Part shown: in pieces, positions 6,796 through 13,766 of the stretch | How the letters are laid out: the number at the start of each line of letters is the position of its first letter | How positions within the stretch are numbered: position 1 is the first letter of the stretch | Assembly: GCA_050010115.1 (NCBI GenBank) | Contig: JBEKLQ010000075.1 | Coordinates: 1-21,036, forward strand | Length of the DNA: 21,036 nucleotides | From: JAKACA01 sp050010115 | Lineage (GTDB): Bacteria > Actinomycetota > Acidimicrobiia > Acidimicrobiales > Bog-793 | Direction of reading: 5' to 3' | Notes under the pieces: model-generated | The model's input: the letters and a program-made list of their open reading frames with translations, nothing else | Database searches by the model: none | Told to the model about the DNA's origin: nothing | Program-made: the position numbers and the translations under genes

Positions 6796-8676
6796 ATGGG
6801 ACGGATGTACCGGTGGCTTCGGCGGTGCCGGCCGGTGCTGTTGCCGACGGTCGACGCCCTGACGTGGGCGATGCTGCTCTACGTGCTGTCGCTGCTCCGC
6901 TTCGACCTGCGGACACCACAGATCAGGCTCGGCCAGTTCGCGGTCGTGGTGGTCATCGCCGCGGTCTCCCAGGTCGCGCTGGGCTACGGAACCGTCCTCT
7001 ACCGCACGAAGTGGAAGGTCGGTAGCTTCGAAGAGGCTGTGGCTCTGGCCTGCACGGTCGCCGGCACCACGAGCGTCCTTCTCGCCTATGAGCTTGTGCT
7101 CCGTCGCCATACCGTTCCCATCAGCGCGGTGGTGGTCTCGGGGGCCGGGGTCTTCGTCGTCGTTGCGGGCTACCGGGGGGCGTGGCGGATGGCGTGGGAG
7201 CGTCGCACGCGCTCGGCGATGGCGGAGCCGGTGATCGTCTACGGAGCAGGTGTCGGGGGTCGACAGGTGCTGGAGGCACTGCTGTCCGACCCGGCGAGCC
7301 CGTACCGGGCGGTGGCACTGCTCGACGACGACCCGGACAAGCAGAACCTGCGGATCCGCCACCTGCGGGTGGCTGGGCGGGGCACCGATCTCGGGCGGGT
7401 GGCGACGGCCACCGGCGCCACCGTGGTCATCATCGCCATCCCGTCGGCCGGGTCCGAGATCATCCGGGAGGTGGCCCAACAGGCCGGCGAGGTGGGGTTG
7501 TCGGTGCTGACCCTGCCCCCGGTGTCGCAGCTGTTCTCGCCGGCCATCGGGATCGGCGACATCCGGCCGGTGACCAACGAGGACCTGCTGGGCCGGCGCA
7601 CCATCGACACCAGGGTCGAGGAGATCGCCGGATACCTGCAGGGTCGGCGGGTGCTGGTCACCGGGGCTGGCGGGTCCATCGGCTCGGAGCTGTGCCGCCA
7701 GATCATCCGCTTCGCCCCGGCGGATCTCATCATGCTCGACCGGGACGAGTCGGGGCTGCACGAGGTGCAACTGTCGATCGAGGGTAGGGCCATGCTCGAC
7801 TCGCGCTCGCTCGTGGTGTGCGACATCCGGGACGAATCAGCCCTGGCCGCGGTGTTCGCCGAGCACCGTCCCGAGGTCGTGTTCCATGCGGCGGCCCTCA
7901 AGCACCTGCCCCTGCTCGAGATGTGGCCGGCCGAGGCAGTCAAGACGAACGTGTTCGGGACGCAGAACCTCATCGACGCGGCCAAGCGGGTCGGGGTGGC
8001 GAAGTTCATCAACATCTCGACCGACAAGGCGGCCAACCCGACCAGCGTGCTCGGCTACTCGAAGCGGGTGGCCGAGCGGCTGACAGCGGAAGCGGGCAAT
8101 TACGGGAACGGGGCGTATCTGAGCGTGCGGTTCGGCAACGTGCTGGGCAGCCGGGGGTCGGTGCTGACCACGTTCCGTCAGCAGATCGAGTCCGGCGGCC
8201 CGGTCACCGTCACCCATCCCGAGGTGACCCGGTACTTCATGACCGTCGAGGAGGCCGTGCAGCTGGTGATCCAGGCCGGCGCCATCGGCGACAACGGCGA
8301 GGCGCTCGTCCTCGACATGGGCGAACCGGTACGGATCGCCGACGTGGCGCGCCAACTCGTAGCCCAGGCCACGCGACCGGTGGAGATTGTCTACACCGGG
8401 CTCCGACCCGGGGAGAAGCTCCACGAGGACCTGCTCGGGACCGGCGAGGTGGACGTGCGGCCCCACCACCCGCTCATCTCCCACGTACTGGTGCCGGCGA
8501 TCGCGCGCGGATGGGAAACCGTATTGCAATTAGATGGACGTCCGGAACACCTGGTCTCGTGGTTGCAGCATCGCTGCCAACTCGAGCCCATAGGCGGAAC
8601 TGACGGGCGCCATTCGGCCTCAGCCTCGTCGGGTGCGCCAGCAACAGCCGCAACCACCGGCACGGTGTTTCGCTGA
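6796..8676 (+). CDS. Membrane-bound nucleotide-sugar 4,6-dehydratase, PglF/WbpM/CapD family (626 aa)
   Basis: This enzyme is expected to convert UDP-GlcNAc (or a related UDP-HexNAc) to the 4-keto-6-deoxy sugar, the first step to bacillosamine-type sugars. Four transmembrane helices occupy about residues 13-126. A CoA/NAD-binding-like Rossmann region follows (VYGAGVGGRQVL, about 148-159). The catalytic extended-SDR domain begins with GAGGSIGSE at 290-298. The active-site segment STDKAANPTSVLGYSK (408-423) keeps Thr409, Asp410, Lys411 and Lys423, but Leu419 stands where PglF and WbpM have Met. GLRPGEKLHEDLL near 534-546 is a further family signature. The ATG at 6796 is 38 bases after the kinase stop; an ATG at 6805 is also possible, as neither has a good ribosome binding site. 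The last 55 codons or so look less G+C-rich than the rest. Confidence 0.93.
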   Translation: MGRMYRWLRRCRPVLLPTVDALTWAMLLYVLSLLRFDLRTPQIRLGQFAVVVVIAAVSQVALGYGTVLYRTKWKVGSFEEAVALACTVAGTTSVLLAYELVLRRHTVPISAVVVSGAGVFVVVAGYRGAWRMAWERRTRSAMAEPVIVYGAGVGGRQVLEALLSDPASPYRAVALLDDDPDKQNLRIRHLRVAGRGTDLGRVATATGATVVIIAIPSAGSEIIREVAQQAGEVGLSVLTLPPVSQLFSPAIGIGDIRPVTNEDLLGRRTIDTRVEEIAGYLQGRRVLVTGAGGSIGSELCRQIIRFAPADLIMLDRDESGLHEVQLSIEGRAMLDSRSLVVCDIRDESALAAVFAEHRPEVVFHAAALKHLPLLEMWPAEAVKTNVFGTQNLIDAAKRVGVAKFINISTDKAANPTSVLGYSKRVAERLTAEAGNYGNGAYLSVRFGNVLGSRGSVLTTFRQQIESGGPVTVTHPEVTRYFMTVEEAVQLVIQAGAIGDNGEALVLDMGEPVRIADVARQLVAQATRPVEIVYTGLRPGEKLHEDLLGTGEVDVRPHHPLISHVLVPAIARGWETVLQLDGRPEHLVSWLQHRCQLEPIGGTDGRHSASASSGAPATAATTGTVFR

Positions 8677-8699
8677 TGGCCCGCTCCCACGGACTCAGG

Positions 8700-9356
8700 T
8701 CAGCTTGGTCGCGGTCGGGCGGGTATGCCGACGGCCACCGTTCCCGGTGCGATGTCTCGGGTCACCACAGCACCGGCCCCGACCATCGCGCCCCGGCCGA
8801 TGGTCACGCCCGGGATAACGGATACCCCCGTCCCTAGCTCGACCTCGTCCTCGAGGGTCACGTTGCCGCTGATCGCCGTCAGCGGGGCGACGGTCACGTA
8901 CTCCCCGATGCGGCAGTCGTGCGCGATTGCAGACTGAATGTTAACGTGCGTGTGACGACCGAGACGAACGTTTGTCGTGACGGTCGCTCCAGCGCACACT
9001 ATGACGCCGGGTGCCAATTCGACGTCCAGCCCGACCCACGCCAACGGGTGGACAATCGGAGCGGCGGCCGACGCGCCGAGCGCCGCCAGTCGCTTGTCGA
9101 CGGCACGCCGGACCGAAGGGCTCCCTATTCCTATGACGTATCGCGCGTCAAGGTTGCCGACCGATTCCACGGCGCCGATCAGCGGCACCGAGAGTCTTTC
9201 CAGTCTCGGGAGGTCCGGCACTCCGTCGTCAACCACTCCGACGACGTCGTAGATTGGCCGCTCCGCAGCACGGTTGCACGCTGCAGTCAATGCCACGATC
9301 TCACGACCGTGACCTCCAGCTCCGACAATCACGATCCGTTCGGCCACGGTTTCCAC
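8700..9356 (-). CDS. NeuD/PglD-family sugar acyltransferase (218 aa)
   Basis: An acetyl-CoA-dependent acyltransferase with two parts: an N-terminal Rossmann-like sugar-nucleotide domain (RIVIVGAGGHGRE, about residues 7-19) and a left-handed beta-helix of hexapeptide repeats (about 112-215). It ends with the typical GTVAVGIPARP. The His in AIAHDC (His146 with this start) matches the general base of PglD. In PglD the product is the 4-N-acetyl sugar; some NeuD members O-acetylate sialic acids, so the acceptor is inferred from neighbours. The frame is open to 9455, but the fold begins at residue 7 from the GTG at 9356, which has GAGG eight bases ahead; GTG codons at 9362 and 9347 are alternatives. 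It runs opposite to the flanking genes, and its stop is 23 bp from that of the dehydratase. Confidence 0.9.
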   Translation of the reverse strand: METVAERIVIVGAGGHGREIVALTAACNRAAERPIYDVVGVVDDGVPDLPRLERLSVPLIGAVESVGNLDARYVIGIGSPSVRRAVDKRLAALGASAAAPIVHPLAWVGLDVELAPGVIVCAGATVTTNVRLGRHTHVNIQSAIAHDCRIGEYVTVAPLTAISGNVTLEDEVELGTGVSVIPGVTIGRGAMVGAGAVVTRDIAPGTVAVGIPARPRPS

Positions 9357-9536
9357 CCTCACAACCTCGTTCGGTTCGGCCCTTCTGTAGCCCACTCTCT
9401 TGCCGCGTCTGGACGCCTGAGTGATCGAAGCCCATCCCGCACCACCCCGAAACATCTCGCAAGCAGCGCGACTTGCTGTGCCTCAACCTAGTGCAGAGGT
9501 GGATGGCACGGTTGAGTCGCTGTACACCAGGTGAGG
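9357..9536. other. Divergent intergenic region, acyltransferase and glycosyl transferase
   Basis: About 180 bp separate the diverging start codons. I find no strong promoter for either direction in the gap itself. A possible -10 box for the plus strand lies downstream, inside the longest frame of the next gene (9590-9595). Confidence 0.35.
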
Positions 9537-10217
9537 ATGGGCAGCTTCGACGGGAAGGACTCCGCTGACGTGCGGAACGCAAGGTACGACATAATAGTGG
9601 CCGTGAAACGGATCGTCGATGTTCTCGGAGCGGCGGCCGCTCTGATCGTCGCGGCTCCTCTGATGCTCGTGATCTCCCTGCTGCTGAGAAGATCGCAAGG
9701 TCGTCCGGTGCTTTTCTGCCAGGACCGCGCAGGGCTCCACGGCAAGTCGTTTTCCATCAGGAAATTCCGCACGATGGCCGACGCTCGCGATCACGGCGGG
9801 CGCATGCTTCCTGACGACGAGCGGATCACGCCGATCGGAAGATGGCTACGCACGACCAGCCTCGACGAGATTCCGGAGTTCTGGAACGTGCTCATCGGGG
9901 ATATGTCCCTTGTCGGTCCGCGTCCTCTTCCGCTCGAATACCTCCCGAGATATACCGAGCTAGAGAAGCGTCGGCATGACTGTCGGCCCGGAGTAACCGG
10001 ATGGGCTCAAGTAAGCGGACGTAACGCCGTCGGTTGGGACGAGCGACTTGCCATGGATGTGTGGTATGTCGACAACCACTCCTTACGTCTTGATCTCCGA
10101 ATCATCTTTCGCACGATTCTCGTAGTGGTGAAACGAGAAGGTATCGGAAGTCAAGATACGGAAACCATGGCACCGCTTCGTCCCAACCACGACAACAATG
10201 AACTCAGCATCGACTGA
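9537..10217 (+). CDS. PglC-type monotopic phosphoglycosyl transferase (226 aa)
   Basis: This enzyme should transfer a phospho-sugar from a UDP-sugar to undecaprenyl phosphate, starting the repeat unit. It is the small form with only the catalytic domain, as in PglC, not the longer WbaP/WcaJ type. An N-terminal re-entrant membrane helix (RIVDVLGAAAALIVAAPLML) is followed by KFRTM, the catalytic Asp-Glu pair in SLDEIPEFWNVL, GDMSLVGPRPLPLEYL and GWAQVSGRNAVGW. The last two are close to PglC itself. The ATG at 9537 has AGGTGAGG just ahead; GTG at 9531, 9597 or 9603 is possible, and 9603 would give the family's usual MKR-start of about 204 residues. Its stop overlaps the start of the aminotransferase gene (TGATG). 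Some lines are near 50% G+C, lower than the genes upstream. Confidence 0.92.
   Translation: MGSFDGKDSADVRNARYDIIVAVKRIVDVLGAAAALIVAAPLMLVISLLLRRSQGRPVLFCQDRAGLHGKSFSIRKFRTMADARDHGGRMLPDDERITPIGRWLRTTSLDEIPEFWNVLIGDMSLVGPRPLPLEYLPRYTELEKRRHDCRPGVTGWAQVSGRNAVGWDERLAMDVWYVDNHSLRLDLRIIFRTILVVVKREGIGSQDTETMAPLRPNHDNNELSID
9572..9595 (+). promoter_or_regulatory. Weak candidate promoter giving a short transcript start
   Basis: CATAAT at 9590-9595 resembles a -10 box, with a poor -35 match (TGACGT, ending near 9571) 18 bases upstream. Transcription would begin at about the GTG codons 9597/9603, giving a nearly leaderless mRNA for the shorter form of the glycosyl transferase. This is suggestive only. 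Confidence 0.25.
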
Positions 10218-11344
10218 TGGGTCGCATCTACCTTTCGCCGCCGGACGTTCGTCAGCTCGAGCGTGAACTGGTCAACGCCGCGCTCGATTCCAACTGGGTA
10301 GCACCAGTCGGCCCAGACCTCGATGCGTTCGAACGAGAAGTTGCCATAGCCACCGGTGTCCACGCAGCGGTCGGGCTCACAAGCGGAACGGCGGCTCTCC
10401 ATCTGGCCATGCTTGAGCTGGGGATCACTACCGGACACAGCGTCTTCGTGTCGACGTTCACCTTTGCCGCCACCGCCAACGCGGTGGCTTACGTAGGTGC
10501 GACTCCCGTGTTCATTGACTGTGATGCCCTCACTTGGAACATGTCTCCTGACCTTGTCGCAGAGGAGTTGGGCCGACGTGCGAGACACGGAACGCTTCCC
10601 AAGGCAGCAATTGTCGTCGATCTGTACGGGCAGTGCGCAGACTACGACCGCCTCTTACCATTGTTTGCAGAGTACGGTATCCCAGTCGTGGAAGATGCTG
10701 CCGAGGCACTTGGAGCAACATATCGCGGACAACGTGCGGGGTCGTTCGGAATCTGTGGCGTGATGTCCTTTAACGGCAACAAGATCATCACCTGCAGCGG
10801 AGGAGGTATGCTGCTCTGTCACGATCAGACACTTGCCAGCCGTGCACGTCACTTAGCCACCCAGGCTCGCGGACCATATCCCTATTACGAACATAACGAG
10901 ATCGGCTACAACTACCGCCTTTCGAATATACTTGCAGCCTTTGGACGTGGTCAGTTGGCATCGCTCGAGGACCGGATCGCACGACGACGACATGTCAACT
11001 TGACATATCGGCGGGCACTCGAGACGACTCCCGGCGTTTCCTTTCTTCCCATCGCCGATTATGGCACGCCAAACTATTGGCTGACATGTATTACAGTGAA
11101 TCCCACACTTTCGAAGGTGACCTCGGAAGACATCCGGCTCCGTCTTGCGGAACTTGACATCGAATCCCGACCAACATGGAAACCGCTACACCTCCAACCG
11201 GTGTTTCGGGACGCACCGCGGATAGTTGACGGAACATCCGAGTCTCTTTTCGACTCCGGACTCTGCCTGCCGAGCGGGAGCGGGCTCTCGGACGCCGATT
11301 TGAATTTCGTCATCGACTCGTTGACTACATTCGTGACCGTCTGA
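10217..11344 (+). CDS. DegT/DnrJ/EryC1/StrS-family sugar aminotransferase, PglE-like (375 aa)
   Basis: A PLP-dependent aminotransferase that should convert the 4-keto-6-deoxy UDP-sugar made by the dehydratase into the 4-amino sugar. Family marks are TSGTAALHLAML (55-66), the PLP-phosphate and ring-binding EDAAEALGATYRG with Asp160 (159-171), and the Schiff-base Lys189 in SFNGNKIITCSGGG. The length matches PglE and related enzymes. The start ATG overlaps the stop of the PGT gene by one base, so the two are probably translationally coupled, which supports a shared pathway. Its stop in turn overlaps the ATG of an epimerase remnant. Regions such as 10081-10140 (28 of 60 bases G or C) and this gene's middle are less G+C-rich than the dehydratase. 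The exact sugar is inferred. Confidence 0.93.
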   Translation: MGRIYLSPPDVRQLERELVNAALDSNWVAPVGPDLDAFEREVAIATGVHAAVGLTSGTAALHLAMLELGITTGHSVFVSTFTFAATANAVAYVGATPVFIDCDALTWNMSPDLVAEELGRRARHGTLPKAAIVVDLYGQCADYDRLLPLFAEYGIPVVEDAAEALGATYRGQRAGSFGICGVMSFNGNKIITCSGGGMLLCHDQTLASRARHLATQARGPYPYYEHNEIGYNYRLSNILAAFGRGQLASLEDRIARRRHVNLTYRRALETTPGVSFLPIADYGTPNYWLTCITVNPTLSKVTSEDIRLRLAELDIESRPTWKPLHLQPVFRDAPRIVDGTSESLFDSGLCLPSGSGLSDADLNFVIDSLTTFVTV

Positions 11345-11577
11345 TGTCGGCTGATTCGGTACTGCGCGCCGCCCAACATGACCCCATCGGCGTCGAAACC
11401 ATCCCTGAGCGGTTCCGCCGTGCGGAAACCGCCCGCGGCTACCTCGACTTCCTGAGGCTTGAGGCCCAGGCATCGGTCGTGCTTACCGACTCGGGCGAAG
11501 TACAAGAGGAAAGCACGGTTCTCGGAGTGCCCGGTGCTCGGCGACCCAGGGGCACACCCCCGACTATCGACACGTGA
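11344..11577 (+). pseudogene. Remnant of non-hydrolysing UDP-GlcNAc 2-epimerase (WecB-like)
   Basis: Only a C-terminal piece of a WecB/MnaA-type epimerase remains. The segment YLDFLRLEAQASVVLTDSGE-VQEESTVLGVP corresponds to the family's conserved GYLDFLRLE...VVLTDSGGVQEE...LGVP block. The second Gly of TDSGG is replaced by Glu, and after LGVP the sequence degenerates (GARRPRGTPPTIDT) instead of giving the expected RxxTERPE motif. The N-terminal two thirds are absent. The frame starts with an ATG overlapping the aminotransferase stop, so a 77-residue product could still be made, but it cannot be an active epimerase. An intact ancestor would have made UDP-ManNAc-type or other C2-epimerised sugars in this locus. 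Confidence 0.75.
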
Positions 11578-11636
11578 TCCAGGCCCCGTATTCTCAAGCT
11601 AGCAAGCGGTGCCGGGAGTCCACGAAGGAGTGAGCG

Positions 11637-13766
11637 GTGCGTCAGATCATTCAGCAGTTGCGGGCGTCAACGCCTGAGATAGTCGAGACCTCACCGCAAC
11701 GTCTACGCCCCGGGCACGTCTTGTTGGCCAACCGGGCCTCGGTGGTGTCCTCCGGAACAGAGCGCATGCTTGTCGAGTTCGCCGCCGCTGGCATGTTGGG
11801 AAAGGCGCGCCAACAGCCTGAGCGGGTCCGGCAGCTGGCCGACAAGGTCAGAACTGATGGTCTGCTGACCACGGTGGACACAGTTCGCGCTCGCCTCGAC
11901 GAACCAGTGTCCCTGGGATACGCCTGTTGCGGCGAAGTGGTGGGACTCGGCGATGGCGTGACCGGACTTTCGATCGGTGATCTTGTCGCGTCCAACGGCC
12001 CACATGCCGAACTCGTCTCGGTGCCTCAGACCCTCTGTGCCCAGGTACCGATCGGTGTCTCGGCAGAGGAGGCCGCCTTTGCGACTCTGGGAGCGGTGGC
12101 ACTCCAGGGAGTTCGCCTGGCAGCACCGGATCTGGGTGAGACCTTCGTCGTTACCGGACTGGGCCTAATTGGGCTGTTGGCAGTGCAGTTGCTCAGAGCC
12201 AGCGGGTGCGCGGTGATCGGCGTCGATCCCAACCCGGATCGCCTGGCGCTAGCGGAACGGCTCGGAGCCCAAACCGTTCGCTCCGACGGCAGTGTTGTCG
12301 AGACGGCACTGCATCTCAGCCGTGGACGCGGCGTCGACGGCGTGATTCTGACCGCGTCGACCCCGTCATCCGAGCCGGTACGACAGGCGGCTCATATGTG
12401 TCGCAAGCGTGGCCGGATCATCCTGGTGGGTGTCACTGGGCTCGATCTGCAGCGTGCCGACTTCTACGAGAAAGAACTCTCGTTCCAGGTCTCTTGTGCG
12501 TACGGACCCGGTCGATACGACCCGATCTACGAAGAGAAGGCCAGGGACTACCCGGCGGGTTATGTCCGTTGGACGGCTGGACGCAACCTCGAGGCAGTCC
12601 TCGACATGCTGGATTCGAAGCGGCTGGATGTGAATCCGCTGATCACCCATCGCTTTCTCTTCACCGAGGCCAAGAAAGCTTACGAGACGTTGACGAACAA
12701 TTCCGCCGCCCTGGGAATCATCCTTGATTACGGACGATCGGAACCCCGCGTCTCTTCCCTCGCGCGGCCGTCGGCTTCCGAATCGTCCCCGTCCGAACCG
12801 GTAGCGATCACGCGCATGCCAATTCACGCACGCATCGGCGTGATCGGAGCCGGTCAGTTTGCCAGCACCGTCTTGCTGCCGGCGCTGCATAGCGCTGGTG
12901 CCGAGTTGGCCGCATTGGTCGGTAGTGGTGCATCTGCTGCTGCTGCGATGAGCCGCTTCGGTATCGGTCGGTTGGTTCCCGACGCCGGTAGCCTCCTCGA
13001 AGACGACGACATCGACGCCATCGTGGTGGCTACTCGTCATGACAGTCATGCCGATCTGGTAGCGCGGGCGTTGGAGGCGGGTAAGCATGTGTTCGTCGAG
13101 AAGCCCCTTGCTATCGACACGCAAGGACTCGAACGGGTCGTCGCCGCCTGGGAGCATGCCGGGGCCGACGGCGGGGCGCCCATCGTCGGCATTGGGTTCA
13201 ACCGTCGGTTCGCGCCGATTACCGTGCGCATGGTCGAGTTGCTGCGCGGGGTGGCAGTTCCCAAAGTCGTGACGATCACCGTGAACGCCGGTGGGATTCC
13301 GGCCGAGCACTGGACCCAGGATCCCCTCATCGGCGGCGGGAGGATAATCGGGGAGGGGTGTCACTTCATCGACTTGGCACGGCACCTGACCGGCTCGGAG
13401 ATCACGGCGGTATGGACTGCCTGGCTTGGTGGGCCAGGGCCGTCCGACTCGGCCGTTGTGACCCTCCAGCACGACGACGGTTCGATCTCATCGATCAACT
13501 ATCTGACGAATGGTTCGAAGCGCTACCCCAAGGAGCAAGTGACGGTATTCGGAGGCAGCAGAGTGCTCGCCAATAGCAACTTTCTCTCCATGCGAGCGTT
13601 CGGCTTCGGTGGGGCACGTCCCATCCGACTGCTGCGTCAGGACAAAGGACATGCCGTCGGCGTAAGAGCGTTCGTGCAAGCCGTGCAACATCGATCCCCG
13701 TACCCAATCCCCTTTATGGACATCGCTGAAGTGACGGCAGCGACACTTCTCGCCGCCGAAAGGTGA
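11637..13766 (+). CDS. Bi-domain oxidoreductase: MDR dehydrogenase fused to Gfo/Idh/MocA (709 aa)
   Basis: Two NAD(P)-binding enzymes are joined in one chain. Residues 1 to about 365 are a medium-chain (alcohol-dehydrogenase-like) domain with SSGTERM (38-44), GYACCGEVVGLGDGV (94-108) and a GLGLIG nucleotide-binding loop at 174-179. After a Ser/Pro-rich linker (about 368-393) comes a Gfo/Idh/MocA domain with GAGQFA at 404-409 and the catalytic EKP at 488-490. It then has GFNRRFAP and GRIIGEGCHFIDL, typical of inositol- and sugar-dehydrogenase relatives. The fusion is a known arrangement in polysaccharide loci, usually beside a heparinase II/III-like gene, as here. The substrate is unknown; a nucleotide-linked or polymer-bound uronic acid or amino sugar is plausible. 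The GTG start at 11637 has AAGGAG six bases ahead. Its stop overlaps the next start by four bases (GTGA). Confidence 0.92.
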   Translation: MRQIIQQLRASTPEIVETSPQRLRPGHVLLANRASVVSSGTERMLVEFAAAGMLGKARQQPERVRQLADKVRTDGLLTTVDTVRARLDEPVSLGYACCGEVVGLGDGVTGLSIGDLVASNGPHAELVSVPQTLCAQVPIGVSAEEAAFATLGAVALQGVRLAAPDLGETFVVTGLGLIGLLAVQLLRASGCAVIGVDPNPDRLALAERLGAQTVRSDGSVVETALHLSRGRGVDGVILTASTPSSEPVRQAAHMCRKRGRIILVGVTGLDLQRADFYEKELSFQVSCAYGPGRYDPIYEEKARDYPAGYVRWTAGRNLEAVLDMLDSKRLDVNPLITHRFLFTEAKKAYETLTNNSAALGIILDYGRSEPRVSSLARPSASESSPSEPVAITRMPIHARIGVIGAGQFASTVLLPALHSAGAELAALVGSGASAAAAMSRFGIGRLVPDAGSLLEDDDIDAIVVATRHDSHADLVARALEAGKHVFVEKPLAIDTQGLERVVAAWEHAGADGGAPIVGIGFNRRFAPITVRMVELLRGVAVPKVVTITVNAGGIPAEHWTQDPLIGGGRIIGEGCHFIDLARHLTGSEITAVWTAWLGGPGPSDSAVVTLQHDDGSISSINYLTNGSKRYPKEQVTVFGGSRVLANSNFLSMRAFGFGGARPIRLLRQDKGHAVGVRAFVQAVQHRSPYPIPFMDIAEVTAATLLAAER

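Noticed and set aside
6697..7770. 357-codon open frame on the minus strand
   Set aside because: Antisense shadow of the dehydratase gene; His/Arg/Asp-rich low-complexity product.
11565..11576. TATCGACACGTG shared with 33-44
   Set aside because: A 12-base match is expected several times by chance in 21 kb, and the flanks do not match.
12366..13472. 368-codon open frame on the minus strand
   Set aside because: Antisense to the fused dehydrogenase, which has clear motifs in the plus frame; the antisense product resembles nothing.
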